DNA from: Salegentibacter salegens
GTDB taxonomy: Bacteria > Bacteroidota > Bacteroidia > Flavobacteriales > Flavobacteriaceae
Direction: 5' to 3'
DNA: 64,000 nt
NCBI RefSeq assembly: GCF_900142975.1
Contig: NZ_LT670848.1
Location: forward strand, 2,790,001 to 2,854,000
In this document: piece by piece, positions 15,887 through 25,693 of the stretch
Layout: the number at the start of each line of letters is the position of its first letter
Position numbering within the stretch: the first letter of the stretch is position 1
The notes under the pieces: model-generated
Told to the model about the DNA's origin: nothing
The model's input: only the letters and a program-made list of their open reading frames with translations
The model's database searches: none
Program-made: the position numbers and the translations under genes

Positions 15887-17602
15887 ATGAATAAAAAACA
15901 CACCTATAAAACCTTTTCAGAAAAATTTGATGCAATCGTTATAGGTACTGGAATAACGGGTGGCTGGGCTGCAAAGGAACTGACAGAAGGAGGTCTTAAA
16001 ACCCTTGTGCTGGAAAGAGGCAGAATGGTTGAGCATGTGAAGGATTATCCTACAATGAATGATGATCCCTGGGATTATGAATTTAAAGGTCAGGTTACAA
16101 GAGAGGAGCTTAAAAAGCAAGAAAAGCAGGCCAGAACAGGTTATACAATTAATGATGCCAGTAAACACTGGTTTGTAAACGATTTGAAACATCCCTATAA
16201 TGAGGAGAAAAGATTCGACTGGATCAGGGGATATCATGTAGGTGGCAAATCTCTGATGTGGGCCAGGATGTCGTTCCGCTGGAGCGATTTAGATTTCGAG
16301 GCAAATAAGAATGATGGGCATGGTGTAGACTGGCCTGTAAGATATAGCGATCTTAAGCCCTGGTATGAAAAAGTAGAAAAATTTGTAGGGATTAGCGGTA
16401 AAGCTGAAGGCTTGCCCCAATTACCCGATAGTATTTTCACCCCTGAAATGCCTCTGAATTGTGTTGAAGAGGAATTGAAGACTGGAGTTTCTAATAATTT
16501 TTCTGATAGGAAAATTATTAATTCAAGAGTAGCAAACTTAACTGATCCTGAAGGACGGGAGGGGAGATCAAACTGTCAGTTTAGAAACCGTTGTATTAGG
16601 GGTTGCCCTTATGGTGCTTACTTTAGCAGTAATTCTTCGACATTACCCGCTGCAGGACGTACGGGAAATATGACTTTAAGACCAAATTCTATTGTACATG
16701 AAATTATTTATGATAATCAACAATCTAAAGCAACGGGAGTTAAGGTAATTGATGCTGAAACTGGGGAAAAAATAGAGTTTCAGGCAAATATTATTTTTTG
16801 TTGTGCAGGTGCCATACCCACCACTTCAATTTTAATGCAGTCAAAATCAGATAGATTTCCCTCGGGCTTAGGAAACGATAGTGGGGAATTAGGTCATAAT
16901 TTAATGGATCACCATTTTAAGGTAGGTGCTTCCGGTGTTTCAAATAATCATCAGGAAGACTACTATAAGGGACGGAAGCCTTCAGGGTTTTTTGTGCCTA
17001 GATTCAGGAATGTGAGTAAAGATACTACCATGAAAGACTTTGTTAGGGGTTATGGAATGCAGGGAGGTGCCAGTAGAACAGACTGGACCCAGGCCATTGG
17101 TGAAATGACATACGGTAAAGAGTTAAAAGAGGCCATAGTTAAACCTGGTAAATGGCAAATAGGAATTAATTGTTTTGGTGAATGTCTACCTTATCATGAA
17201 AATAAGATGACCCTGAATTATAAAAAGCTGGATGAATGGGGTTTACCAACAATCACCTTTGATTGTGAATATAAAGAGAACGAGAAAAAAATGAGGAAGG
17301 ATGCTAAAGAGCAGGCAATAGCCATGTTAGAGGCAGCTGGGTTTGAAGACGTGAGAGGCTATGAGGATGATTGTTTTCCAGGTAATGGAATTCACGAAAT
17401 GGGAACGGCTAGAATGGGGAGGGACCCCAAAACTTCTGTCTTAAATAAGAATAATCAAATTCATAGTGTGCCAAATGTATTTGTTACGGATGGCGCTTGT
17501 ATGTCTTCGTCTGCATCTCAAAACCCATCACTAACTTATATGGCTCTTACGGCCAGAGCTGCAAACTATGCTATTAATGAATACAAGAAAGAAAGTGTTT
17601 AA
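15887..17602 (+). CDS. GMC-family FAD oxidoreductase
   Basis: A 571-aa glucose-methanol-choline oxidoreductase, of the gluconate-2-dehydrogenase-like group. The FAD motif is VIGTGITGGWAAKEL (residues ~18-32), followed by LVLERGR. A Cys-rich loop CQFRNRCIRGCPYGAYF lies near residue 230. The C-terminal active-site block is HEMGTARMG (about 502) with SQNPSLTYMALTARA (about 543). Such enzymes oxidise a sugar hydroxyl; with the neighbours, C3 oxidation of a glycoside is the likely reaction. No signal peptide is obvious. It begins the operon that continues with SusC 35 bases later. Confidence 0.9.
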   Translation: MNKKHTYKTFSEKFDAIVIGTGITGGWAAKELTEGGLKTLVLERGRMVEHVKDYPTMNDDPWDYEFKGQVTREELKKQEKQARTGYTINDASKHWFVNDLKHPYNEEKRFDWIRGYHVGGKSLMWARMSFRWSDLDFEANKNDGHGVDWPVRYSDLKPWYEKVEKFVGISGKAEGLPQLPDSIFTPEMPLNCVEEELKTGVSNNFSDRKIINSRVANLTDPEGREGRSNCQFRNRCIRGCPYGAYFSSNSSTLPAAGRTGNMTLRPNSIVHEIIYDNQQSKATGVKVIDAETGEKIEFQANIIFCCAGAIPTTSILMQSKSDRFPSGLGNDSGELGHNLMDHHFKVGASGVSNNHQEDYYKGRKPSGFFVPRFRNVSKDTTMKDFVRGYGMQGGASRTDWTQAIGEMTYGKELKEAIVKPGKWQIGINCFGECLPYHENKMTLNYKKLDEWGLPTITFDCEYKENEKKMRKDAKEQAIAMLEAAGFEDVRGYEDDCFPGNGIHEMGTARMGRDPKTSVLNKNNQIHSVPNVFVTDGACMSSSASQNPSLTYMALTARAANYAINEYKKESV

Positions 17603-17637
17603 CTATAGAATTATTTTACTAACCAAAATAGATTGAT

Positions 17638-20600
17638 ATGAAGATACCATTGTTTATTGTTATTGTGTTGATGTTTCCAATAACCATTGTCGCCCAGGAT
17701 GAAATTCTTGTTACGGGTGTGGTTTTAGATGCCGAAAACGGTATGCCGGTTCCAAGTGCGAACGTTATTGAAAAGGGAACTTCAAATGGGGTACTAACGA
17801 ACTTTGATGGAGAGTTCTCTATTCAAGTACCCGCGGAATCTATATTAGTATTTAGTTACATTGGATATGCCACAAAAGAAGTTCAGGTAAATGGACGAAC
17901 TGAAATTGAAGTTTCTTTTGAACCTGAAGCTGCTGCATTGCAAGAAGTAATTGTGGTAGGTTATGGAACTCAAAGAAAGGCTGACCTTACCGGGGCTGTA
18001 TCGGTTGTTGATATGGAAAGTATGAACCGACAACCAAGCCCTCAAGTTTCAGAACAACTTCAAGGCCAGGCTTCCGGTGTTACCGTAACTAGTTCTGGTC
18101 AACCGGGAGAACCTCCTCAAGTTCGCATACGAGGAATAAATACTTTTGGGGATAGTAGTCCTCTCTATGTTGTAGATGGCGTTCCTACTCAAGACATAAA
18201 CTATTTAAATCCAAATGATATTGCCAATATGCAAGTGCTTAAAGATGCTGGTTCAGCTTCGATATATGGAGCTCGTGCCGCAAATGGTGTTATCATTATT
18301 ACTACTAAAAAAGGATCTGGAGATTTAAAAGTTAATTATAACGGATATTATGGAACTCAAATGGTTCCAAAAGGAAATGTTTATGACATTTTATCGCCTC
18401 AAGGACATGCTGATATAAGATGGGCTGCTATGGAAAATACAAATCCGGGGGAGCCAATCACCGACAGGCAATATGGTTCTGGTGCCCAACCAACGCTTCC
18501 TTACTATATATTGCCAGGAGGGGCAAGTCAGGGGGAAGTTGATGAGTCTAATTATTTTGTAGATCCAAATTATACGGAATCTGGTGCTGTAAATGGATTT
18601 AACCAGATTATCAGAGCAAATCAGCAGGGAACTAACTGGTTCCAGGAAATTTTTAATGATGCTCCGATTATGAATCATGATATATCCGTAAGCCAGGGAG
18701 GAGAAAAAGGAAATTTTCTTTTTTCACTGAATTATATGGATCAGGACGGAACCTTAAAAAATACTTTTTTTGAAAGGTATACCGCAAGGGTCAATAGTCA
18801 ATTTAATATTTCAGATAATTTTAGAGTAGGTGAGAATATTGCATTCGCTCTTTCAAATGGAAATAGGGTAGCGGTTACCGGAGAAAATCCAATTAACCAC
18901 GCATATCGGTCTCAACCTATAATTCCCGTATACGATATTGCCGGGAATTTTGCAGGAACTCAAGCTCCATCTTTAGGTAATTCTCAAAATGCTGCAGCTA
19001 TTTTAGAGCGTAACAGAAATAATTTTAGTAAAACCAGCCGAGTTTTCGGTAATATTTTTGCAGAATTAGATTTTCTGGAAAATTTTACTGCGAGAACAAG
19101 TTTTGGAGGGAGCTATTCTAATACAAACGGCCAGGTGTTTAATTATCCTACTTACGAAAATGCAGAAAATACCACTTACAATCAGTTAACTGAAAATGCA
19201 TTTACTGGATATAATTGGACATGGTCTAATACTCTTCAGTATCAAAATAATTTTAATGAATTACATGATGTGACAGTTTTAGTAGGAACTGAAGCTTTTC
19301 ATAATCAATACGAAGAAGTTAGTGCCTTAACACAAGGATATTATTCCTTTGATCCAGATTACGTTAACTTAAGTACTGGTGCCGGAACACAAACAAACTC
19401 TGGGTTTTACACCGAAGATGCACTTTTTTCTGTCTTTGGAAGGTTAGATTATACCTTTAACGAAAGATATTTATTAGGAGCGACTCTTAGGAGGGATGCG
19501 ACTTCAAGATTTACCAATCCTCGGGATGGGTGGTTCCCCGCAGTTAGTGCAGGATGGAGAATAAGCGAAGAAGCTTTTATGGACGATGTATCATGGATCG
19601 ATGAATTAAAACTTCGAGGAGGTTATGGTGTAATGGGTAATCAAAACAATGTTGATCCTGCCAATGCATTTACTACTTATGGTGCCAGTAGGGTTTCGTC
19701 TTATTATGATATAAACGGCTCTAATAATTCTATTTTAGAAGGATTTCTGCGTTCAAGAATAGGAAATCCAAACGCTAGCTGGGAAAAAAATATTAATGCG
19801 AATATTGGAATAGATGTGAATTTATTCAACAGTAAACTTCAGGTTTCGGCCGATTACTATCGCAAGGATGTAGTTGATCTTTTATATAATCCCGAACTAA
19901 CTGGTACAGCAGGGGTGTCAACAGCACCTTATGTTAATATTGCTGAGATGAAGAATAGTGGTTTAGATCTTTCTGCAACTGCTTATTTTGATTTTACATC
20001 TGAATTGCAAATGAATACTACCCTAACACTCACAACTTTTGAAAATGAAATTGTAAATATAGCAGACGGGGTTTCTTATTTTGATCAGGAAGCACGTCGG
20101 TTTAACGGAAGTAGTATAGTTAGAAACGCTGTTGGACATTCTGTAGGTCAATTTCACGGCTATAATATAGTTGGATTTTGGGATAGCCAGGAAGAAGTTG
20201 ATGCAGCAAACCAGGAAGCTCAAAATGCACTAAACAACCCCGAAGCTGAATATCAATCTGATATAGGAGTGGGACGTTTTCGTTATGAAGATATTAACGG
20301 GGATGGTGTGATTACAAGTGATGATAGAACTTTCCTGGGAAATCCTAACCCCGATTTTAGTGGAGGTTTAAATATAGAATTCACCTATAAAAATTGGGAT
20401 TTTAGTACATTTTTATATGGAGTTTATGGAAATGATATTTGGAATCAAGTCAAATGGTGGCACGATTTCTATAGTTCTTTTAATGGAGCTAAAAGTAACA
20501 CCGCTTTATACGATTCCTGGACTCCAACTAATCAAAATGCCACAGCTCCCATACAAGAAACTGGCGGAAGCTTTAGTACAGCGAATGTGCCCAATTCCTA

Positions 20601-20850
20601 TTTTGTTGAAGATGGGTCGTACCTTAGAGTTAGAAATATTCAGTTAGGATATAGTTTGCCTAATACTATTTTAGATAAGGTAGGATTAGATAGGTTAAGA
20701 TTATATGTTCAGGGAGCTAATTTATTTACAATAACAAATTACTCAGGAGTAGATCCAGAATTAACAGGTTCGGCTACAGCCTTCGGAATTGATGAAGGAG
20801 CTTATCCAACCCCTAAACAAATCATCTTAGGTATAAATCTTTCATTGTAA
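17638..20850 (+). CDS. SusC-type TonB-dependent outer-membrane transporter (locus A)
   Basis: A 1070-aa SusC/RagA protein. A signal peptide (MKIPLFIVIVLMFPITIVAQ) is followed by a carboxypeptidase-like domain (VTGVVLDAENGMPVPSANV) and the plug (VIVVGYGTQRKADLTGAVS, IRGINTFGDSSPLYVVDGVP, DAGSASIYGARAANGVIII). The barrel ends ILGINLSL. It forms a lidded importer with the SusD encoded 24 bases downstream. The position between a GMC oxidoreductase and a Gfo/Idh enzyme suggests import of a glycoside. The ligand is not readable. Confidence 0.96.
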   Translation: MKIPLFIVIVLMFPITIVAQDEILVTGVVLDAENGMPVPSANVIEKGTSNGVLTNFDGEFSIQVPAESILVFSYIGYATKEVQVNGRTEIEVSFEPEAAALQEVIVVGYGTQRKADLTGAVSVVDMESMNRQPSPQVSEQLQGQASGVTVTSSGQPGEPPQVRIRGINTFGDSSPLYVVDGVPTQDINYLNPNDIANMQVLKDAGSASIYGARAANGVIIITTKKGSGDLKVNYNGYYGTQMVPKGNVYDILSPQGHADIRWAAMENTNPGEPITDRQYGSGAQPTLPYYILPGGASQGEVDESNYFVDPNYTESGAVNGFNQIIRANQQGTNWFQEIFNDAPIMNHDISVSQGGEKGNFLFSLNYMDQDGTLKNTFFERYTARVNSQFNISDNFRVGENIAFALSNGNRVAVTGENPINHAYRSQPIIPVYDIAGNFAGTQAPSLGNSQNAAAILERNRNNFSKTSRVFGNIFAELDFLENFTARTSFGGSYSNTNGQVFNYPTYENAENTTYNQLTENAFTGYNWTWSNTLQYQNNFNELHDVTVLVGTEAFHNQYEEVSALTQGYYSFDPDYVNLSTGAGTQTNSGFYTEDALFSVFGRLDYTFNERYLLGATLRRDATSRFTNPRDGWFPAVSAGWRISEEAFMDDVSWIDELKLRGGYGVMGNQNNVDPANAFTTYGASRVSSYYDINGSNNSILEGFLRSRIGNPNASWEKNINANIGIDVNLFNSKLQVSADYYRKDVVDLLYNPELTGTAGVSTAPYVNIAEMKNSGLDLSATAYFDFTSELQMNTTLTLTTFENEIVNIADGVSYFDQEARRFNGSSIVRNAVGHSVGQFHGYNIVGFWDSQEEVDAANQEAQNALNNPEAEYQSDIGVGRFRYEDINGDGVITSDDRTFLGNPNPDFSGGLNIEFTYKNWDFSTFLYGVYGNDIWNQVKWWHDFYSSFNGAKSNTALYDSWTPTNQNATAPIQETGGSFSTANVPNSYFVEDGSYLRVRNIQLGYSLPNTILDKVGLDRLRLYVQGANLFTITNYSGVDPELTGSATAFGIDEGAYPTPKQIILGINLSL

Positions 20851-20874
20851 GAGAATAAATTAAAAATTTTAGAT

Positions 20875-22659
20875 ATGAAAAAAATAATATATGTAATAGG
20901 TTGCTTAATGATGGGAGTAGGAATCTTCCATAGCTGCTCGGAAGATTTTTTAGATAAACCTGCCTATGGAGCTTTAAGTGATGAGGTTTTAGCTGATGAA
21001 AAAGGAATTGAAGCACTTTTAATAGGGGCTTATGCTGCTCTTGATGGTCAGGATGTAGTCAATGGAGGTACAGTGGCTTTAGGGGGAGGCAATGGCTGGG
21101 AAGCTACCCCATCTAACTGGATTTATGGGGATATAACCGGAGGTGATGCTCATAAAGGTAGTGACGGGGGAGATCAACCGCCTATTAATGCAATTGCTAC
21201 TTATAGTGTAGATGCAAGTAATGGGTTTTTTAATACCAAATGGAAGGCTTTATATGAAGGTGTTACCCGTACAAATGCTGTACTTAGGCTACTTAGTGAA
21301 GCCGAAGACATAACAGAGGAATCCCGGGCTAATCTTGCCGGTCAGGCTCGTTTTCTTAGGGGACATTATTATTTTGAACTTAAGAAAATGTTCAATATGG
21401 TGCCTTGGATCGATGAAAATACTGAAAATACCAATATTCCTAATGATACAGATATATGGCCAAATATAGAAGCAGACTTTAAGTTTGCATATGAAAATTT
21501 ACCAGCTACACAAGATGAAGTAGGTCGTGCTAACAGTTGGGCTGCTGGCGCGTATCTCGGGAAAACCTATTTATACCAAGGAAAATCTAATGAAGCTAAA
21601 AATATATTCACAGAAGTTATTAATTCTGGAGTTACCTCTAATGGTTTAAGCTATGGCCTGGTAGATAATTTTAACCATAATTTTAATGCCGAATTCGAAA
21701 ATAATGAAGAATCGGTTTTTGCCATTCAAATGGTAGCCAATGACGGGACCAATACTATTGGTAATTCTAATCAGGCCCTTATGTTGGCATATCCCTATAA
21801 TAGTCCTTTTAGATGTTGCGGATTTTATCAACCTACACAGGACCTTGTTAATTCTTATCGTACCGATGAGGCAAATGGCCTACCATATATTGATAATTAT
21901 AACAATAATCCGGTTAAAAATGATATGGGAATTCTTTCAGATGAACCATTCTCTCCAGACACACAATCGCTGGATCCTCGTTTAGACTGGACCGTAGGAA
22001 GAAGGGAAGTACCTTATCACGATTGGGGTTATCATCCGGGATATGATTGGATTAGAGAGCAGTCTTCTGGTGGGCCTTATGCTCCTAAAAAACATATTTA
22101 CTGGCAGTATCATGCAGATACGTATTCAGATCAAAGTGCCTGGGCTCCTGGGAATGCAATTAACGTAAATGTGATAAGATTTGCCGATGTACTATTAATG
22201 GCAGCAGAAGCAGAAGCAAGAACAGGAAATTTAAATACCGCCTTAGAGTATGTTAATCTGGTGAGAGGTAGAATGGTGGACAATCCGGGAAATTGGCTTA
22301 AAGATTATATTGATCCGGAAAACCCGTTAGATGGTTTTTCTGACCAATACGCTGCAAATTATAATATTGAAAGATTTCCAGATGGTTACTTTACTTCCGA
22401 AGAACAGGCCATGGAGGTAATCATGTATGAAAGACGTATTGAATTAGCAATGGAAGGTCATAGATTTTTTGATCTTGTGCGATGGGGAGTAGCTGAGGAA
22501 GTTCTTAACAATTATATTGAATATGAAGGTCAGATTACGACTGACGTTAGAGGTGGAGATTTTAATAGCAATGATGGGTATTTCCCGATTCCACAAAGAC
22601 AAATAGATTTAAGTACTACCGCAGAAGGACCTGTTCTGCAACAAAATCCCGGATATTAA
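20875..22659 (+). CDS. SusD/RagB-family lipoprotein (locus A)
   Basis: A 594-aa surface glycan-binding lipoprotein. The lipobox is GIFHSCSEDFL (Cys about residue 22). SusD-family helical repeats follow, with ARFLRGHYYFELKKMF, FADVLLMAAEAEARTGN and the C-terminal RRIELAMEGHRFFDLVRWG and FPIPQRQIDLS. It partners the SusC gene directly upstream. A strong hairpin follows at 22684-22715. The ligand is unknown. Confidence 0.96.
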   Translation: MKKIIYVIGCLMMGVGIFHSCSEDFLDKPAYGALSDEVLADEKGIEALLIGAYAALDGQDVVNGGTVALGGGNGWEATPSNWIYGDITGGDAHKGSDGGDQPPINAIATYSVDASNGFFNTKWKALYEGVTRTNAVLRLLSEAEDITEESRANLAGQARFLRGHYYFELKKMFNMVPWIDENTENTNIPNDTDIWPNIEADFKFAYENLPATQDEVGRANSWAAGAYLGKTYLYQGKSNEAKNIFTEVINSGVTSNGLSYGLVDNFNHNFNAEFENNEESVFAIQMVANDGTNTIGNSNQALMLAYPYNSPFRCCGFYQPTQDLVNSYRTDEANGLPYIDNYNNNPVKNDMGILSDEPFSPDTQSLDPRLDWTVGRREVPYHDWGYHPGYDWIREQSSGGPYAPKKHIYWQYHADTYSDQSAWAPGNAINVNVIRFADVLLMAAEAEARTGNLNTALEYVNLVRGRMVDNPGNWLKDYIDPENPLDGFSDQYAANYNIERFPDGYFTSEEQAMEVIMYERRIELAMEGHRFFDLVRWGVAEEVLNNYIEYEGQITTDVRGGDFNSNDGYFPIPQRQIDLSTTAEGPVLQQNPGY

Positions 22660-22683
22660 ACTTTGTAATAGCCAATAATTATC

Positions 22684-22715
22684 TTACAGAGAGTGTTTTT
22701 TTACACTCTCTGTAA
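22684..22715 (+). terminator. Hairpin between SusD and the Gfo/Idh gene
   Basis: Perfect 13-bp arms TTACAGAGAGTGT (22684-22696) and ACACTCTCTGTAA (22703-22715) hold a six-T loop and are followed by TTTTAAAATTT. It may be a partial terminator or an mRNA-stabilising stem that lets SusCD be made in excess of the enzymes. Confidence 0.7.
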
Positions 22716-22774
22716 TTTTAAAATTTGCCTAATCATAACCGGGAATTAACCTATCCCCGGATAACTTAATAGTA

Positions 22775-24124
22775 ATGAAAAAACAAAGACGTTCTTTTTT
22801 AAAGAATCTTGGGCTTGCGGGAGCTACCGCAGCCATTATGCCTTCTGCTTTTGCCTATGAACCCCAAAAAATAAAGCTCTTGGAAAGAAATGCTGCTGAT
22901 TTCTTCGGTTCGAAACCCCTGGGGCTGGCTTTAATCGGAGCTGGAGGAATGGGCGTAGCCGATGCCAAAACAGCACTTGAACACGATAATATTAAGATGC
23001 TTGCGGTTTGTGATCTGTATGACGGAAGACTGGAAGAATCTAAAACCCGATGGGGTGAGGATATATTTCTGACCAAAGATTATAAAGATATCCTGAAAAG
23101 AGAGGATATCGATGCGTTAATAGTCGCGACACCAGATCACTGGCATAAACAAATAAGCATTGATGCATTAAAAGCAGGCAAACACGTTTACTGCGAAAAA
23201 CCTATGGTACACTCTGTGGAAGAGGGGCACGAACTGATCAATGCCTGGAAAAAGTCGGGTAAAGTTCATATGGTAGGGAGCCAGGGCTTATCTTCCCTGG
23301 GGAATGAAAAAGCTAAACAATTACTCGCCCAGGGTGCAATTGGAGATATGAATTATGCCGAAGGTTTCTGGGCAAGAAATTCCCCTTTCGGAGCCTGGCA
23401 ATATCCAATTCCGCCGGATGCTTCCCCTCAAACCGTAGATTGGCAGAAATTTATTGCTAATACCGAAGAACGACCCTTCGATGCAAAAAGGTTCTTTCGA
23501 TGGAGGAATTATCTTGATTATGGTACCGGAATGGCTGGGGATTTATTTGTTCATCTTTTTTCCAGCCTTCATTTTATAACGGGATCCATGGGGCCTAATC
23601 AAATTGCAGCTACCGGGGGACTTAGGTACTGGCATGATGGCAGGGAAGTACCCGATGTACTACTCGGAATGTTTGATTATCCCAAAACGGATAGTCATCC
23701 TGCTTTCAATCTTTCTTTGCGTTGCAATTTCGTTGATGGTACCAGCGGAAGCACCTACCTTAAAATTGTAGGCAGTAAAGGTTCTATGGATGTTACCTGG
23801 GATGATGTAACACTAAAACAAAATGACGTTGCAGCTTCAGATGATCCTTTCATGGAGGAAAAGGGTAGGGAGCAGAGTCAAACACGGAGTGACCGTAAAA
23901 AGATCCTTCCGCCTTCAGAAACCTTTTACCAGGTTGAAAAAGGTTATAAAGGAGCTCATTACGATCATTTCGCTAATTTCTTCCAGGCCATAAGGATTAA
24001 TGGGCAGGTAGTAGAAGATCCGGTATTTGGATTCAGGGCTGCTGCTCCGGCCTTGCTTTGTAATGAAAGCTACAGGCAGAACAAATTTATGGGTTGGGAC
24101 CCGGTGAAGATGAAGGTGATATAA
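22775..24124 (+). CDS. Gfo/Idh/MocA-family oxidoreductase (exported)
   Basis: A 449-aa NAD(P)-dependent sugar oxidoreductase. The N-terminus MKKQRRSFLKNLGLAGATAA is a Tat-type signal. The Rossmann motif is ALIGAGGMGVADA (about 53-65), followed by VATPDHWHKQ and the catalytic Lys in YCEKPMVHS (about 141). The C-terminal substrate domain has RWRNYLDYGTGMAGDLFVHL. Periplasmic members with a tightly bound cofactor interconvert glycosides and 3-keto-glycosides. In this operon it fits the oxidation step or later reduction of the keto-sugar. The precise substrate is inferred only. Confidence 0.9.
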   Translation: MKKQRRSFLKNLGLAGATAAIMPSAFAYEPQKIKLLERNAADFFGSKPLGLALIGAGGMGVADAKTALEHDNIKMLAVCDLYDGRLEESKTRWGEDIFLTKDYKDILKREDIDALIVATPDHWHKQISIDALKAGKHVYCEKPMVHSVEEGHELINAWKKSGKVHMVGSQGLSSLGNEKAKQLLAQGAIGDMNYAEGFWARNSPFGAWQYPIPPDASPQTVDWQKFIANTEERPFDAKRFFRWRNYLDYGTGMAGDLFVHLFSSLHFITGSMGPNQIAATGGLRYWHDGREVPDVLLGMFDYPKTDSHPAFNLSLRCNFVDGTSGSTYLKIVGSKGSMDVTWDDVTLKQNDVAASDDPFMEEKGREQSQTRSDRKKILPPSETFYQVEKGYKGAHYDHFANFFQAIRINGQVVEDPVFGFRAAAPALLCNESYRQNKFMGWDPVKMKVI

Positions 24125-24142
24125 CTCATTAAAATCCTGCAG

Positions 24143-25675
24143 ATGAAAAAACTAATCTTTGGAAGCTTTTTGCTGGTCTTTTTAATTTCTGGTATTCCTT
24201 ATGAAACTCAAATTCATAAAGGGTTCGATTCTGCCCAATGGGATCTGGGTGTCTTTGAGAATGAGGTCACTATCGGGGGTACTAATCCTATTGGAGAGCT
24301 GGATTACAACTCAGATCTGCAGGAATATTCGTTTGTATTTTCGCAAGATGCAGAACCAGGGGGATCTAACCCCTTTCATTATCTGTATAAATCCATACAA
24401 GGGAACTTTATTCTTAGAACTCAATTAAGCTTTGAAGATGATGCCGGTTCCGAATCAAATGCCGGATGGATAATTAGAGATAATCTGGGTCCCAAATCCG
24501 CTGAGGTCATTGCTCAGGTAAAAAATTCAGGTACAGCTTCCTTAAGATCCAATACAATAGAGGGGTTAAAATCAGAGGAAGTTCCCATTTCGCAGGTTAG
24601 CGTGCTCCAGCTTGAACGAAGAGGAAATGTCTATTACTTTTCTTCAGCAGAATGGGGAGATCCTTTTACAACGGTAAAAATTGAAAATGAAAACTTACGG
24701 AGCGAGGTCTTTGCAGGTCTTTTCTTTAAGCCTGGAAGTAAAGAAGCGAGTGGAAAAGTTATTGTAAGTAATGTTAGAATCATAAAGCCTGCCGGGCCGG
24801 ATTTTGAACAGTATCAGGAATATCTTGGCAGCAACCTGGAAATTCTTAATGTGGAAACCGGGAAACGGAAAATTTTGTATAACTCCGCTCATTCCATTCA
24901 GGCTCCTAACTGGGTAAACAAGGATAAAGACCTGATATATAATTCAAATGGTTACTTATACCGGTATGATTTAAAATCTGAAAAAGTGGAGCAAATTGAA
25001 ACTGGATTTGCAACCAATAATAACAATGATCACGTTTTTTCTTTTGATGAAAGTATTTTGGGAATAAGTCATCATAACCATGAAGATGACGGGGCATCAT
25101 CCCTTTATATTATGGACCCTGCAGGGGATACGCTTCCGCAGAAAATAACAAGAGATGGCGTAGGAGCGTCTTATTTGCACGGGATCTCTCCAGATAATAA
25201 ACGCCTTATTTTCACCGGGGATCGAAAGGGTAAAATGGATATTTACAGCATTGATATTGATACTAAGAAAGAAACCCAGTTAACAGATACCGAGTATCTT
25301 GACGATGGCTCAGAATATTCCCCAGACGGGAAATATATTTATTTTAACTCTAACCGTAACGGCAAGATGCATCTCTGGAGGATGAAACCAGATGGAAGTG
25401 AGCAAGAGCAATTAACCTTTGACCCCAAGCATAATGATTGGTTCCCACATGTCTCACCCGATGGCAAGTGGATCGCGTTCATCTCTTTTCCTCCCGAAAT
25501 TGATTCAGGAGACCACCCGTTTTATCAACGTTGCCTATTAAGGCTTATGCCGGTAGATGGGGGTGAACCTAAAGTTATAGCTTACATATACGGTGGGCAG
25601 GGCAGCATTAATGTCCCTAGCTGGTCGAGCGACAGTAAGCATATAGCTTTTGTCACTAATACCGCGTGCAATTAA
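24143..25675 (+). CDS. TolB/WD40-like beta-propeller protein with N-terminal lectin-like domain
   Basis: A 510-aa exported protein. A signal peptide (MKKLIFGSFLLVFLISGI) precedes a beta-sandwich region (about 30-215) that looks like a DUF1349 or concanavalin-type domain, with FILRTQLSFEDDAGSESNAG and AGLFFKPGSKE. From about 235, TolB-like propeller blades follow, such as DGSEYSPDGKYIYFNSNRNG, MHLWRMKPDGSEQEQLTF and WFPHVSPDGKWIAFISF. It begins 19 bases after the Gfo/Idh gene. It may bind a carbohydrate or assemble the neighbouring periplasmic enzymes. There is no visible catalytic motif. Confidence 0.78.
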   Translation: MKKLIFGSFLLVFLISGIPYETQIHKGFDSAQWDLGVFENEVTIGGTNPIGELDYNSDLQEYSFVFSQDAEPGGSNPFHYLYKSIQGNFILRTQLSFEDDAGSESNAGWIIRDNLGPKSAEVIAQVKNSGTASLRSNTIEGLKSEEVPISQVSVLQLERRGNVYYFSSAEWGDPFTTVKIENENLRSEVFAGLFFKPGSKEASGKVIVSNVRIIKPAGPDFEQYQEYLGSNLEILNVETGKRKILYNSAHSIQAPNWVNKDKDLIYNSNGYLYRYDLKSEKVEQIETGFATNNNNDHVFSFDESILGISHHNHEDDGASSLYIMDPAGDTLPQKITRDGVGASYLHGISPDNKRLIFTGDRKGKMDIYSIDIDTKKETQLTDTEYLDDGSEYSPDGKYIYFNSNRNGKMHLWRMKPDGSEQEQLTFDPKHNDWFPHVSPDGKWIAFISFPPEIDSGDHPFYQRCLLRLMPVDGGEPKVIAYIYGGQGSINVPSWSSDSKHIAFVTNTACN

Positions 25676-25693
25676 AACCATAAATAATAAATT

